Assembly: GCF_011397635.1 (NCBI RefSeq)
Contig: NC_064757.1
Coordinates: forward strand, 31,759,339 to 31,823,338
DNA: 64,000 bases
Reading direction: 5' to 3'
Source of the DNA: Epinephelus fuscoguttatus
Taxonomy: Eukaryota; Chordata; Actinopteri; Perciformes; Serranidae
In this document: in pieces, positions 12,506 to 24,200 of the stretch
How the letters are laid out: each line of letters starts with the position of its first letter
Position numbering within the stretch: the first letter of the stretch is position 1
Made by a program: the position numbers and the translations under genes
Notes under the pieces: generated by a model
Told to the model about the DNA's origin: nothing
Seen by the model: only the letters and a program-made list of their open reading frames with translations
The model's database searches: none

Positions 12506-13814
12506 AGATCAACAAATGTATCTGGTACAGTCAACAAAGGGGCACAAATAGTTTCAGCTTGATCTGGAGAATCTAAAATCCATATTTAGACTCTTGCCAT
12601 GTTTTTGACAACCCCAGTACGCCTGACATGGAGCAGAAGAGACAAACACTATTTTTGGCTCTGTGTTGTGGGATAGTTTCTGGAGCTTAGATGTTTTTGG
12701 TGTTGCTATGACAATGGTGACAATAGTGAGGCAGAGCTGTAGTAATGTGGAGGCTTGAGGCAGGGGAGGTGGGTTTGAAAGCAGACAGGAGGAGGTTTTG
12801 GAGCCATTCATCGTCCATTTCAGCCCAAGACTTTGACAGAGGAGGTACAGAGGCAAGAGGGCAAGAGGGCAGAAAACAAGCATGCGTGTGTGTGTCAATG
12901 AAAGGGAGAGAAGGAGAGTGGAGAGGGGAGGCAAGTCAGGAAGTTGTGGTCATGAGTTTTAATAGCATGGCGGATGGCTTCTAGTCTTTCGCAAGGGAAT
13001 CTTAAAGGAGACAGAGGAGAAAGCTGAATGGGAAAAACAGTCCAGACAGTAGAGAGGAAAGAATTCCCTAATCAGAAAAATTGGACTGTGGAATGAAACA
13101 ACTGAGAGGAAGAAGGCGAATGAGACATAAACATACAGAGAAATTGTCTGGCGTTGTAATGAGGCACAGGGGAGTCACTGAGGTCAGCATTTGGACAGAC
13201 AGAGCTCCATGATCTTAAACATGGACTGGGTCAGCTGTGGGTCAGTCTGGCTGCATATACATGCTGCTGTTGGCTTCAAAACAAAAAGCGGAGACAGCTG
13301 TTTTCTGCTGTGTAAATGTCAACACAGATAATTTCCACAGAGCCAAGGTCCTCTGGTAATGACAGCTATCACTGGTTTGGTTAAACGTCAAGGTAATTAA
13401 AACAATTTTATAGGCTGTAATCTTGAGAAGACGCTGAATATGGTGCACTAAAGGTCAAGACTGAAGTTTGTGGGTGGTTTTTTTTTGTTGCTTTGTGAAG
13501 GCCACATAACCTGTAGTTTGTCAGTATGCTTTCCTTAATTTAAAGAAAACATGGTCCGCTGTTGTAGAGCTGGAAAATACTGACAAAAATGTAATTTTAA
13601 TATCAATACAGCAAAATATTTTGAGGCATTATTTCCAATACAGACTAGGTTTGTAAGATGGCCTTTGACAAAAACGTAAATGATGTGGTTTTCCAGAGAG
13701 GTAGAAAAAAACAAATCACCCACCTCTCACGATTATTGTTATTGCTGATTAATCTGTCATCTATTGACTTGTTGGTTGTTTGGTCTATAAAAACAAAGGA
13801 ATACTTTGCACATC

Positions 13815-13945
13815 TATTTCCAATCAGGTGCGTAGGTGAGGGACGAGATGAATAAAACTTGTAGAAAAGTCTCCTGCATACTGTCTGACTTGCAAAAATA
13901 ACGACTTTAATGCTGCGGCGAAACATTACGGAACGTCTAGTCACA
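13815..13945 (+). repeat. Retroelement end fragment P1 (copy of 16563 segment)
   Basis: The block 'caggtgcgtaggtgagggac' followed by 'gagatgaataaaacttgtag' recurs at 16567 with few changes. The two copies then share a 'ctgtctgacttgcaa' and 'ttaatgctgcggcgaaac' region. It is a solo terminal fragment of the Penelope-like element described at 16563-17480. Confidence 0.55.
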
Positions 13946-13999
13946 TTAGCATTAAAATTATTATTTTTGCAATGTAGATAGTGTGCGGGATTCTTTTCT

Positions 14000-14277
14000 A
14001 CAGGTTGTTTGGTTTATAAAATTTCAGAAAATGGTAAAAAAAAAAAAATGTTGATCAGTGTTTCCCAAATGCCAAGGAATTGACTTGTTTTTTCCACAAC
14101 ACAAAAAAATAGCTTACTGTCATAGATGGTTAAAGAAAATACAAAATATTTACACTTAAGAAGATGAACTCAGAGATTTTGGGCTTTTTTTTTCTTTGAA
14201 AAGTGTTTCAAACTGATAAATTACTTATCAAATTAGTCAACAATTGTGACAACTAATCGATTAATCATCGCAGCTCT
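14000..14277. repeat. TIR-element fragment (GCTGCAAC-type family)
   Basis: Contains 'ggttgtttggtttataaaat', 'gatcagtgtttcccaaatgc' and ends 'actaatcgattaatcatcgc agctct'. These are the typical interior and right terminus of the element also seen at 8001-8564. The left part is missing or too diverged. Confidence 0.55.
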
Positions 14278-15690
14278 ACTGACGACACTGAGGTCACATC
14301 CATACTATTTTCTCGAGAAACTTAGGGATTTTAATAACCTGATTCCTTCATTTTTAGGCTCAATATATTTTGATTTTTGTTCTTTCAGACCAACAAAATA
14401 AAAAGAAAGATTCAGTGCGTCTTCACCAGACAACAACAGTATTTAAACCTTAATGTTGGAAAAACAATACAGAAAATAAATCAAACAGATAACTGAATAA
14501 ATAATAAGAAATACTTCTGATATTTTATTTTTGTTGTCTGGGAAAGAGGGGTTGCATTATTTTAACTCATGACCTTAGCATCTCTAAATTTCTGGTTATG
14601 TTCCTGGAACTGGGTATTGGACATCAATACCTTTTTGTACTGGCATCGAACGTCTGGTCAGATTCACAGTCGTGTTTGCTTATTTTTTTCATGAGATAGT
14701 TCCGGAACATATTTTGACATTTTTAGGTAACCACAGTTATTTTATAGCTGCTTGTGTTTGGATATCATCAAACATTTGACACCTTTTTTTCTTAGGTTTA
14801 AAAGAAAGGTATTGAAAATATATGTTTTAGTGTCAGTGGTGCCTGTGTTGAAATGTTTCAAATGATACTCTGCCTGTTTAACTTTAATGCAGCCTTTACA
14901 GCAGGGAGAGACAAAGCTTTGTCACAGTATTACAATAAACACAGACCCTTAGACAATATCTTGTCTGATATCACAACATCAGCATTTCACTGAAATATCT
15001 CAGCTCTGTCACATGAGATGTGGAGCTGAAGAAAATCATTTAAATTCCCTTTGGACACAGTCAAAAACACACATTCATCCAGCCTGAGCCCAGCAGCAAA
15101 CACTAAACAGGGTGCACATTTAGCAGCAGCTTTAAAGGTTAAAAGTCTGATTTGATTTTTATTTCCTGATGTAACATCAGGGACAGATCAATTGCGTTAT
15201 CAGATGCTCATCTACGTAGTTGACTTAAAGTTCATGTTGGTCTGTGACATACAATTACATCATTGTCTTGGTTTGACAGCTGGTCGTATGTCTGTCTCAG
15301 ACCGCTGGCATCACCCACTAATGAGTCCATGAGCACAGATGCCTTTGACCATGACCACGGTATTAAAGGCTAATGATTTCGATTGTGGTGCTGAATGGTT
15401 GAGCTTTTGAGCGCTTGACAGAGCTAATATAGGTGCTGAAATATTGATAGACCCTGGCATGTGGGCCAGGCTGATTGGTGTTTAATATTTAATCAGGCCA
15501 CAATAACTGAACACATTTATTTCAGATTGACAGGCTCAGGTTGTTGGACAGTACTGTGTGTTTAAAGCTGCTACATTACTGTGCTTGTCAGGTTTTGAGC
15601 ATCTTTGTTAAAAGTGTTTTGGTATATGTCTGATCAGAGTGTTAAGATCAGGAAACTTAATTAGCCTTATCAGTTTTTCTAGCCATGCCC

Positions 15691-15692
<2 letters not shown>

Positions 15693-15734
<42 letters not shown>
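15693..15734 (+). repeat. (TG)n microsatellite
   Basis: About 20 uninterrupted TG units in rassf2 intron 1, likely length-variable. Confidence 0.95.
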
Positions 15735-15737
<3 letters not shown>

Positions 15738-15839
15738 CGTTTGTTTGGGTGTGCATGATAACTCATCCATGCTGTTTGAATTGAGGAAGTTTTGGGCCGT
15801 GTCAGGGTTAGTGTCAGTTTCCTGTGTGACTGACTGAGT

Positions 15840-16075
15840 AAAGGAGGAAGTGATTTAGCGGAAGGGGAGCCCTTCCTTTAAACGCCCCCACTTCTTCCTT
15901 GACTGCTCGCTGTCACACTCGCAAGAAAAGACGTTTGAAACCGACACCTGAGCGACCTGAGGATACCTACAGAGTCTGCTGGCCTTAACCTTTCACTCCT
16001 TGTCTCTCTCTGTCTCTCCACATCAGCTGCTCCCTTTTTCTGGTGACTCAACAACATCACACAGTCTTCACTACG
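15840..16075 (+). other. rassf2: Probable alternative rassf2 first exon and promoter
   Basis: A pyrimidine-rich segment ends in the donor CTACG|GTAAGA at 16075/16076. The sequence just before it carries two ETS-like cores (aggaggaagtgatt near 15842 and gcggaagggg near 15858). With no coding frame and a splice donor 3 kb upstream of the first coding exon, it fits an internal 5' UTR exon, so rassf2 would have two promoters. ETS-site use is inference from motif match. Confidence 0.5.
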
Positions 16076-16562
16076 GTAAGATCACTTGTAGTCTTGTAAG
16101 TGATATTTATACCACATTTATTGGCAGGAACAGTATTTCTCTATGACTTATAGTATTATACTTTGTTAGTTGATCTGTTGTCGAGGCACTGGCTGTGTTA
16201 GAAGAGAGCCATGAGAGTTATGAAATCTGCCATTTAACTGTAACAACAATAATATAACATGTAAAAAGTGATACAGACTGGCTTTTAAACACTGCTAAAT
16301 AAATACAGAAATTAATTGAAACCAATAGAAGCCCGGAATTGTAAGAAAAATATACAAACAAGACTTTAAAGTCCACTCTACAGCTAAATGCTAACATGCT
16401 TACAACATTAATGTTAGCATGTGATTTTGCAGGTATTATTTAGCAGGGTTGCCATTTGAGATTAGCCTGCTAGCATGCTAACATTTGCTAATTAGCACTC
16501 AACAGAAAGTACAGCTGAGGCTGATGGGAGTGTCATCAGTTCCAAAAATGGAATACTTAGCA

Positions 16563-17480
16563 CAAACAGGTGCGTAGGAGAGGGACGAGAAGAATAAAAC
16601 TTGTAGAAAAGACTCCAGCACACTGTCTAACTTGCAAGCTTTGCAATTATTTTAATGCTGCTGCAACGTTTTGGTGACTAGACCTTTATCAGACTAAGAG
16701 AAGCCATCTTACAGTAAGTAGGAGTGGCTGTGGGTTTGGAATTTAGTCACATTACCCACGTGCATAAGGAAGACATCAGTATCAAACATCAGTAAGTTCA
16801 TCACAATCAACATTTTACATAGAAGACAGCTTAGTGACAATCCTAAACATACCCCCCCAAAAAATTACATTTGACAGGTATTTTCTCGAGAACAGATGCT
16901 TAAATTCTTATTGTTAACCTTGCATTCATCAGGTCTTCCATCATAAATACAGGAGAAGTCATCTATAAATCTGTACCATTTTAGAATCTTGGACAAATGA
17001 GTGTTCTTGACTGAATTGAAAACAGAATTCCTTTGGAAAAACCAACAGAAATTGCAAGTTAGACAGCGTCTTTCTACAAGTGTCATTAGTTCAGCAAGTA
17101 GGCCTACTGAGTCAGTAGACACATTCGAATTTTTGATCTGATGTTAATGCTAGAGTCCCTGATATCTGACAAAACTGTCAACGACTCCATTTCAGTCTTC
17201 AGTCTGACATCGTGTCCTTTCTAACTGTTGTCCGTGCAGGGAGAGAGATTTATTTTTTCCTAACCAATCACTGGAGACGCATGTATCTGCCTGAAAGTAA
17301 CGACATTTTAAGTCCACACTGATACCTAGCCATTGCAACATACCTGTTTTGCTGGGAATTTTTAAGAGTGGAGTGAAACACTGTTTAAGTAATTGCAGTG
17401 TTTGGTGATACTGAGGAGACATGTTGATTTAGATCAGCCTCGATTGCAGCATTGATCTTGTCCGTAGTGCTTGCCATCGT
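16563..17480 (-). mobile_element. Penelope-like retroelement remnant
   Basis: Minus-strand reading across 16865-17122 gives a segment with ILKWYRFIDDF, resembling the RT motif (Y/F)IDD of Penelope-like elements. A further minus-strand frame at 17192-17422 appears to belong to the same unit. The flank at 16563-16720 carries 'gcaacgttttggtgactaga cctttatcag', the kind of terminal sequence that accompanies these elements, and is shared with 13815-13945. It is an old, broken copy. The superfamily call rests on one RT motif and could be another RT lineage. Confidence 0.45.
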
Positions 17481-18708
17481 TGTTATTACTGCTCATTGAT
17501 TCCAGCTTGACAAAAGCTTTACAACGGCATTACTCCCACCCGTGGCGCTGATTGGCTGTTTTTCATTTCAGCTGAAACACTGCAGTTTCATGTCGTGACT
17601 CAAGATGAATCAGTCTACTTGGTAAAGTGGGCGGATTCAAAGATCTGGACCCAGGCAAGGCACTAGAGGAAAAGTCAGGGGATCGCTAAATTGATAAGGT
17701 CATATTGCCACATATTTATTATTTTATCTTTATTAAGGTGCTTTTAGTGCTGAAATGATCCGTTCTCTCCTACAAGACATTTCATTGTACTGTTGACCCT
17801 GAGTTAACCTACACATGACTCACTGAGTATAACAGTACTGAATGTCTCAACCACATGTTGTGTGAATCTGTCCAGTAGTGGATAAGTTAAATCTTTGAGG
17901 CAAAGTCATCAGGATTCATCCTCCTCAACACCAATAACATATGCACACATTATCACAGCAATCCAGCCAATTATTGTTGAGATATTTCACTAAAAAGAAG
18001 TTTACCCTATTAAAAGTCAGTCAGGACTCACCTTTCAGGCATGTGAATGTGTTAAACAAATTTAATTGTAGTGTATTCAGTAATTTAGTATATTTTAATC
18101 TGGACCAAAGTAGTACACCAAACAGACATTTCCATCCATAGAGTGTGGGTAAAAATCTAAAATGCATAACCTACACTCAAAACTGGTCCTCAAAAATGTG
18201 AATTTTTGTAGTTTGGAAGCTAAACCTGGTAATTTTAAAACAGTTTCTGTCTGTGTGTGAAAGCATGACACACATAGAAAGAGAAAATAATATGTCCAGA
18301 CTCATGTGTCTGTAGTTTGAGATGAATCCTCTTGGATGAACTTTGAAATATTTTTATTTCTTTCCTCAGTTATTTAATTTTTAGAGAGAGATTGCACCTA
18401 CTCTGTGTGTAGATACAAATAGATTTATGTGTATGATCACTTGCTCAGAGATAAATGTTTAAGCAGCTGAGATGATTTGGCTGTCCGGGTGGCACATGTG
18501 TCCTCCACCTGTTCGTCTCCTTCCGAAGACTTCTGTACTGCCTCCTCTGCCGATACACAAAGAGAAATACACACAAACAGCAAAGAGGGAAGGAAAACTG
18601 CAGGGTGATGGCTGAGTGCCATGTTAAACAGCTGCATGTGTGCAGAGACACAAAGACATGAGGGGAGAATTAAAGGGTGACAGTCAAGAAAAGATATATT
18701 GAAGGCAA

Positions 18709-18734
18709 GAGGAGGAGGAGGAGGAGGAGGAGGA
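18709..18734 (+). repeat. (GGA)n microsatellite
   Basis: About eight GAG/GGA trinucleotide units in the last stretch of the intron upstream of the first coding exon. On the opposite strand this creates a proline-rich spurious frame. Confidence 0.9.
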
Positions 18735-19058
18735 AGAGAGTGTGGAGAGCAGCTGTCTCCCTCCGTCACACACCAAATGTTTTGATTGTCTAGTGTTGGT
18801 TTAACTGTTAACTATGAGTTGATTCGTCTCTTGGAGGCATAACATTTACAGGAAGTTAGATATGATCTGCTGTTATTGTTTACTGCGTGGAGCTTTACCT
18901 CCTCCTCCTCTTCCTGTGATCTCTCTCCTCCACTCCAGGCTCCTCTTGTCGCTCGCTGCTGGTCATGAGGAGTCATGAGACTGAATCAGATGGATGAAAT
19001 TTATTAACTCTCTCTCTGTTGCTTCTTTGTCTCCCAGCTCCTCTCATGCTGACTGAGA

Positions 19059-21169
19059 ATGGATGATATAACGGACGGGGTTCAGATTGGAGAGAACAAG
19101 TTCATCAGGAAGTAAGGACTGAACACCTCGCTGTTACACACACACAAACGCCTGCACTTAACAGTTTAGTTTTCCCTTTATTAACCTTTGGTATGTGTGG
19201 CATTCTGTCTTGTAAACATGTGCATATGTTACATCACTGCAGACAATTTTCATACATACACACATTTAGTGATTAATTCAAGTATGCAGTATGTAAGTTC
19301 TTGACATGCCCTGCCCATACAGGATTTCAAAACACTATAAAACTTCAGATTACATGTAAATGTGGTCAAAATCCTTTTTTTTGCTCATGTGTCATACAGA
19401 TCAGTTTTTTTCAGAGCAGTGTGGACACAAAAATCCAACTTTTTTCCAATCAGTGATTTATTTAATCACTGGCAATGCAGAACTCATGTGTTTTGCCATA
19501 CATCCGGTTTTTTTTCTACGACATACTTATCAGCACAGGCGCAGATCATTCACTATACAGTGTCGGAGCAGTCCATTAACACTACAGAAGGCTGCCAAAA
19601 CTGTACCGCTGTGGCGATAAGTTGCCAGCCAATAGAGCCCGACGTCCAGGCACTGTCTGACGGGGATAGCCTACCTACATGCTGTGACAGTGTTGTCATG
19701 AGGGGAGGACGGAGATATTGGATTAACCCTGGACACCCCAAGGTCTGGATGAACTGTTCCTCTGTGAAACCCTCCACATCGTGGAACCACCATTCCTGAC
19801 TCACAGCCACACCCACACCTCACTTTCTGTAGAGCTACCAGGAAAAGGGGCTGATAATCCGTGGACCAATGACAGCCCATTTCCTGAAAACAAACGCCCA
19901 TTGCACATGGCTAATTATTACGCAGAATGATGTTATCAAACCTTCCTATTATGGTGATCATTCCAGAGATGAAGCTTGCAGTGCTGTGTCATTTATTTTT
20001 CCCCAAATACCTGTTAAGCAAATGTGATGCTTATTGTTTCTCCAATGTGCATGTGTGTGACATTATTAGTCACATGTTAGGCGTTTTAGAGCAGAGGTCC
20101 ATTCACACTGATGTCAGATATTGGTCATTTCCATAGGCTGTATAAATAATCGACATAGTTACCATAATGTCTCTAATTGGCATGTGGACTACTGCTTTCA
20201 CCATCTTGGTTTTTTGGAGCCAGAATTGACCATATTTGGATGAGAGGCTGGAGCTGTAGAGGAGTGATGGATGGATCCGACTCACAGAGTGTAACGACAC
20301 CTAACAGACAGCCTGTCACTAGAGCAGCCCCGCCCTTAAATATGCGTAACTTTGGGCCTTGATAAAATGTAAATGGTTCTTATAAAAAAAAAAATCACCC
20401 CCTGTACAGTTGTCATGAATGTTAAAATTAGCTATCGAGACTGAAATTGTTTTTTGTACCGGGCTGTAAACATGTTAATTTCTGCTGTAAAGTTAGTGAT
20501 TTTAAGACGGGAAGTCTATAAGGACTGACTGTGTTTTGGAGCCAGCCTCAAGTGCACCTCACATTGGATTCAATTTTCAGCCTCTGATGAAAAGGTGATC
20601 CCCAAATCCAAAAAGAATGTGACAGAGGATTTATCTTACACAGCAGAATTGTCCTGTCATAAAGGATAGTATTCTGTGTCTGAAATTCTCACCAAGATCC
20701 AAATGTCCTCATCAAAAAGCATATTATCATATTTCTTTCACACATCGAGACAAATGGTGAACCTTTAACCATTTTTTTAATCAGAGTAACATTTTTCTTG
20801 CATGTTTCAAGTCTTAATAAGTAGATTTTCAAGCAGGGTGGGAATTAACTAATCTAACCACATGTGATACTTTGGAAAATGTAATGTGAAGTGTACATGA
20901 TATATACAGTACGTACTGTATAAATGCATTATCAGGCTAAAAACATGTAAAATTAGCAACATGCTCCTTTAAACAGCATTTCCTCTTAAGTGATTCAACA
21001 TCTCTGTCTCCAGGGCAACCATCCTCTCACATCTGAAGACGTACAACCTTTATTATGAAGGGCAAAATCTACAGCTCAGACACAGAGAGGTTGGTATTTA
21101 CGGCTGTGTGTGTGCGTGTGTGTACTCTCATGTTTAATCCTCATTTTCAACAGGAGCACTCTTCACTAC

Positions 21170-21201
<32 letters not shown>

Positions 21202-24200
21202 AGCCTTCCTGTCGCCTTTTTACTTTACTGTCAGTCATTTGTAATTTAATATACCCAACCCATTATTCCTGTATCCCAAAGGAGTAATAGAGGCCCATTG
21301 TGTGTGTGTGTGTGTGTGTGTGTGCTCACACGCACTGACCACAGCTCCTCTCTCCCAACAGGAAGAGGGGGAGCTGATCATCGAGGGCTTGCTGAATATC
21401 TTCTGGGGTCTTAGACGACCAATCAGGCTACAGATGCAGGATGACCACGAGCGAATCCGGCCGCCCCCCTCCTCGACGTCCTGGCACTCGGGCTGCAATT
21501 TGGACAGTCAAGGGTGAGAGGTTCAGACAGATCCAGTTACATCTCTGCTGACCGGAAATGGTGATACACAGTGGGTTAGTGGGGGCAGATATAGATTTTG
21601 TCTAGTTTGTCTGATAAAAAAATAAGGTTAAACTAAATAATTGATCTCCACAGTTTGATAAATCCTTTTGGCAGTGGTCCACAGAGAAAAAGAAAACCTT
21701 TTAACCCACATCTGTGGCTCAGTTTTGGATTTTGCTTAAAGCTACTACAGATCAATCTGTGTCAATAGGCTTGAAGCCCCATTTTCAGCTCTGTAATCCC
21801 ATTCATCAGAGGAACTATTCTTGTTCCAGGGATAACAGATCTCATGGCCGTGCAGCTGACAGCTAGGGGCAGGATAACTTACAGGAAATAAACAAAGTAA
21901 CATCAACACTTTAACTTTGAAGTTACTAAATCACACAACTGCAAAGCGACAAAACAGGTCCAGCTCTCAGGTTTGGGTATTGCGAGTATTCAAAGCAGCA
22001 ACATAGAGACAAATGCTTACACAGAGAGCTCCAAAGAGTCCAAATAATCCACTCTTAAAATTAATTTAACAGGCAGGTCCGTCTGCATTGTTTTCCATGT
22101 TTTTCCAGTTGAAACTATCAAAAACGGTGCCCTGGGTTACAGCACTGATTCTTGCAACCCCACAAAATTCATTATAGCCTCTTACAAACACAGACAACCT
22201 AAAAAAGTCAACAACAGTGTAAGCGCACACTAAGTTTACATTATTTTGATCACTTTACCTTGCCGTCAGACAAGTTCTTTTTAGATGAGTAACTGAAGCC
22301 ATTATCTATGCTTTCTTAAAGGCACCAGACTCCATTGAGAGAAGCAGTAATTTTACCTCACAGCACATGATAGTTGCAAGTCGACCTGCTGCCGTGATCA
22401 TTTAGTGTGACTCACGGAACCGAACTAATAGCCAGACATCATGCAGACACCCACGTCAGGTGAAGTGGGGAAAATGTTTAAGAGGTGCTTAGGAAAATAG
22501 CATAAAGACTGAAACATACACACCGCCCAAGTCACAACATATTGGCGAAATACTTTTCAGTCACCATCAGACGTCCTGGGTTGGCCTGTGGATCCTGATC
22601 CACAGACCGGACTCTATGGTATTAAAGTTCTAATCTTGTGTCAACCAGCTCCCAATATAACATATTATTATTTGTAACCCTGCTAGCAGGTAGGTTAATA
22701 TTATTGTTAAGGTGGAAGCCCATTCTGCCCTCGTGAAGAATGTGATGCACTCTACATTTGAAAAAGACTAAATTCTCCTGAAGAAGGTGTGAAAACAAAT
22801 TCTACCAGATCTGGCAACCCTTTATAGAGCACTGTAAGGAAGATGCACCAAATTCTGCCCCAAACTAACTAGCATAGTTTAAATATCACTAAACATGGTC
22901 AATCTGACATCTCTCTAAATCTTCCCAGCCCTTTTGACTTTTAGAATATTTTCATATTTTTGTACCAGAAATTCTGTTCTCATTTTTTACTACTGCCATG
23001 GTCTGTTTAACTTTGAAAACCCCAATAAAAAGAGTTGGGGGCGAAAAAGACTATTACATACATAATTCGACCAAAATTAGAATTTTTGGATTTGAATACA
23101 TCTGAAACATTACTGGAAAGTTACAGAATGATCCTCAAAAAATAAAGAAGCCACACTTTAAATATCAAGGGAAATACTCTCATACACCACAAGCTACAGC
23201 AACAAAGAGGAACAGCTGTCACAAGCTGAAACTAACAGGGAAGTGACGTACATACAGTACTATATGTGGTGTTTTAGAGGTCAACAAAATGCTGCTGCTT
23301 GGCAGGAAATCTAATCATAAGACCCACCTAACAGTGTTTGCTGTGGTGATGTTGCTACCCAAAAGTTAAAGCCTTACTGCGCTATTGTGTACTTACCCCT
23401 CTAATTTTTGCCTCAAAGCAATCGTTTTTCAGTGCCATTAAATCTAATAACAGTTTGTATCTTTGCAGTCTCCTCGTCACTGACTCACTCTCGTTTCTTT
23501 ATTGAAGTTCCCCCAACAGCACAGATGGTCAACAGACGACACAGCAGAGCCCGCCCACAGTTGAAGTGACGCCGCCTGACAACCAACCAAAGGGCAACGG
23601 TGTGGCGGTAGAACAAGAAGAAGGTGAGTGGCTTTGTTAACAGTTTAAACATACCGAGTATCACTCTCTCAGCTTTAACAAGGATCCAGTGAACGACATC
23701 ATGTATCAGTCCAAAAACAACTGCATTACTAAAAATACTTCTTGTCTTGTTTGTGTTGACTCATCAGATCCTAAGACGAAAAAAGTAACGTTTCATTACA
23801 TAATCATGATCAAATTAACTGTGGACCAAATCTCTAATTAACCCTGAGCTGTTTATATAAACATGCCATCACTGGAAACCTCTCATCTCCAAAATGGCAG
23901 CTGTGCATGAGGGGGGAATTAAAGCTTTATTTTTAGTTCCTCCAGAGTTGTTAAGAGGTCTTTTCAACCCTTACAGGAGGATGCATATGACAATGGTGAT
24001 AAATATATGTAGAAACAGTATTTTTTTTTTCTACTTGTGTACGGATGACGTCTACTAATGTGTGAAAAAAAAATGTTTTTAACACATTGCAAGCACTCAA
24101 ATATGGCTTTCTTTCAGGAACAGTCGGTGTTGTAAGTTTTTAATTTCAGTGGTGGACAGTAACTAAGTACATTTAATTGAGTACTGCACTTAAAGGGAGA

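Noticed and set aside
19362-19799. 145-codon frame in rassf2 intron as a host gene
   Set aside because: It lies inside repeat sequence of DNA-transposon type. There is no splice or promoter context, and similarity to a Harbinger accessory protein is only weak.
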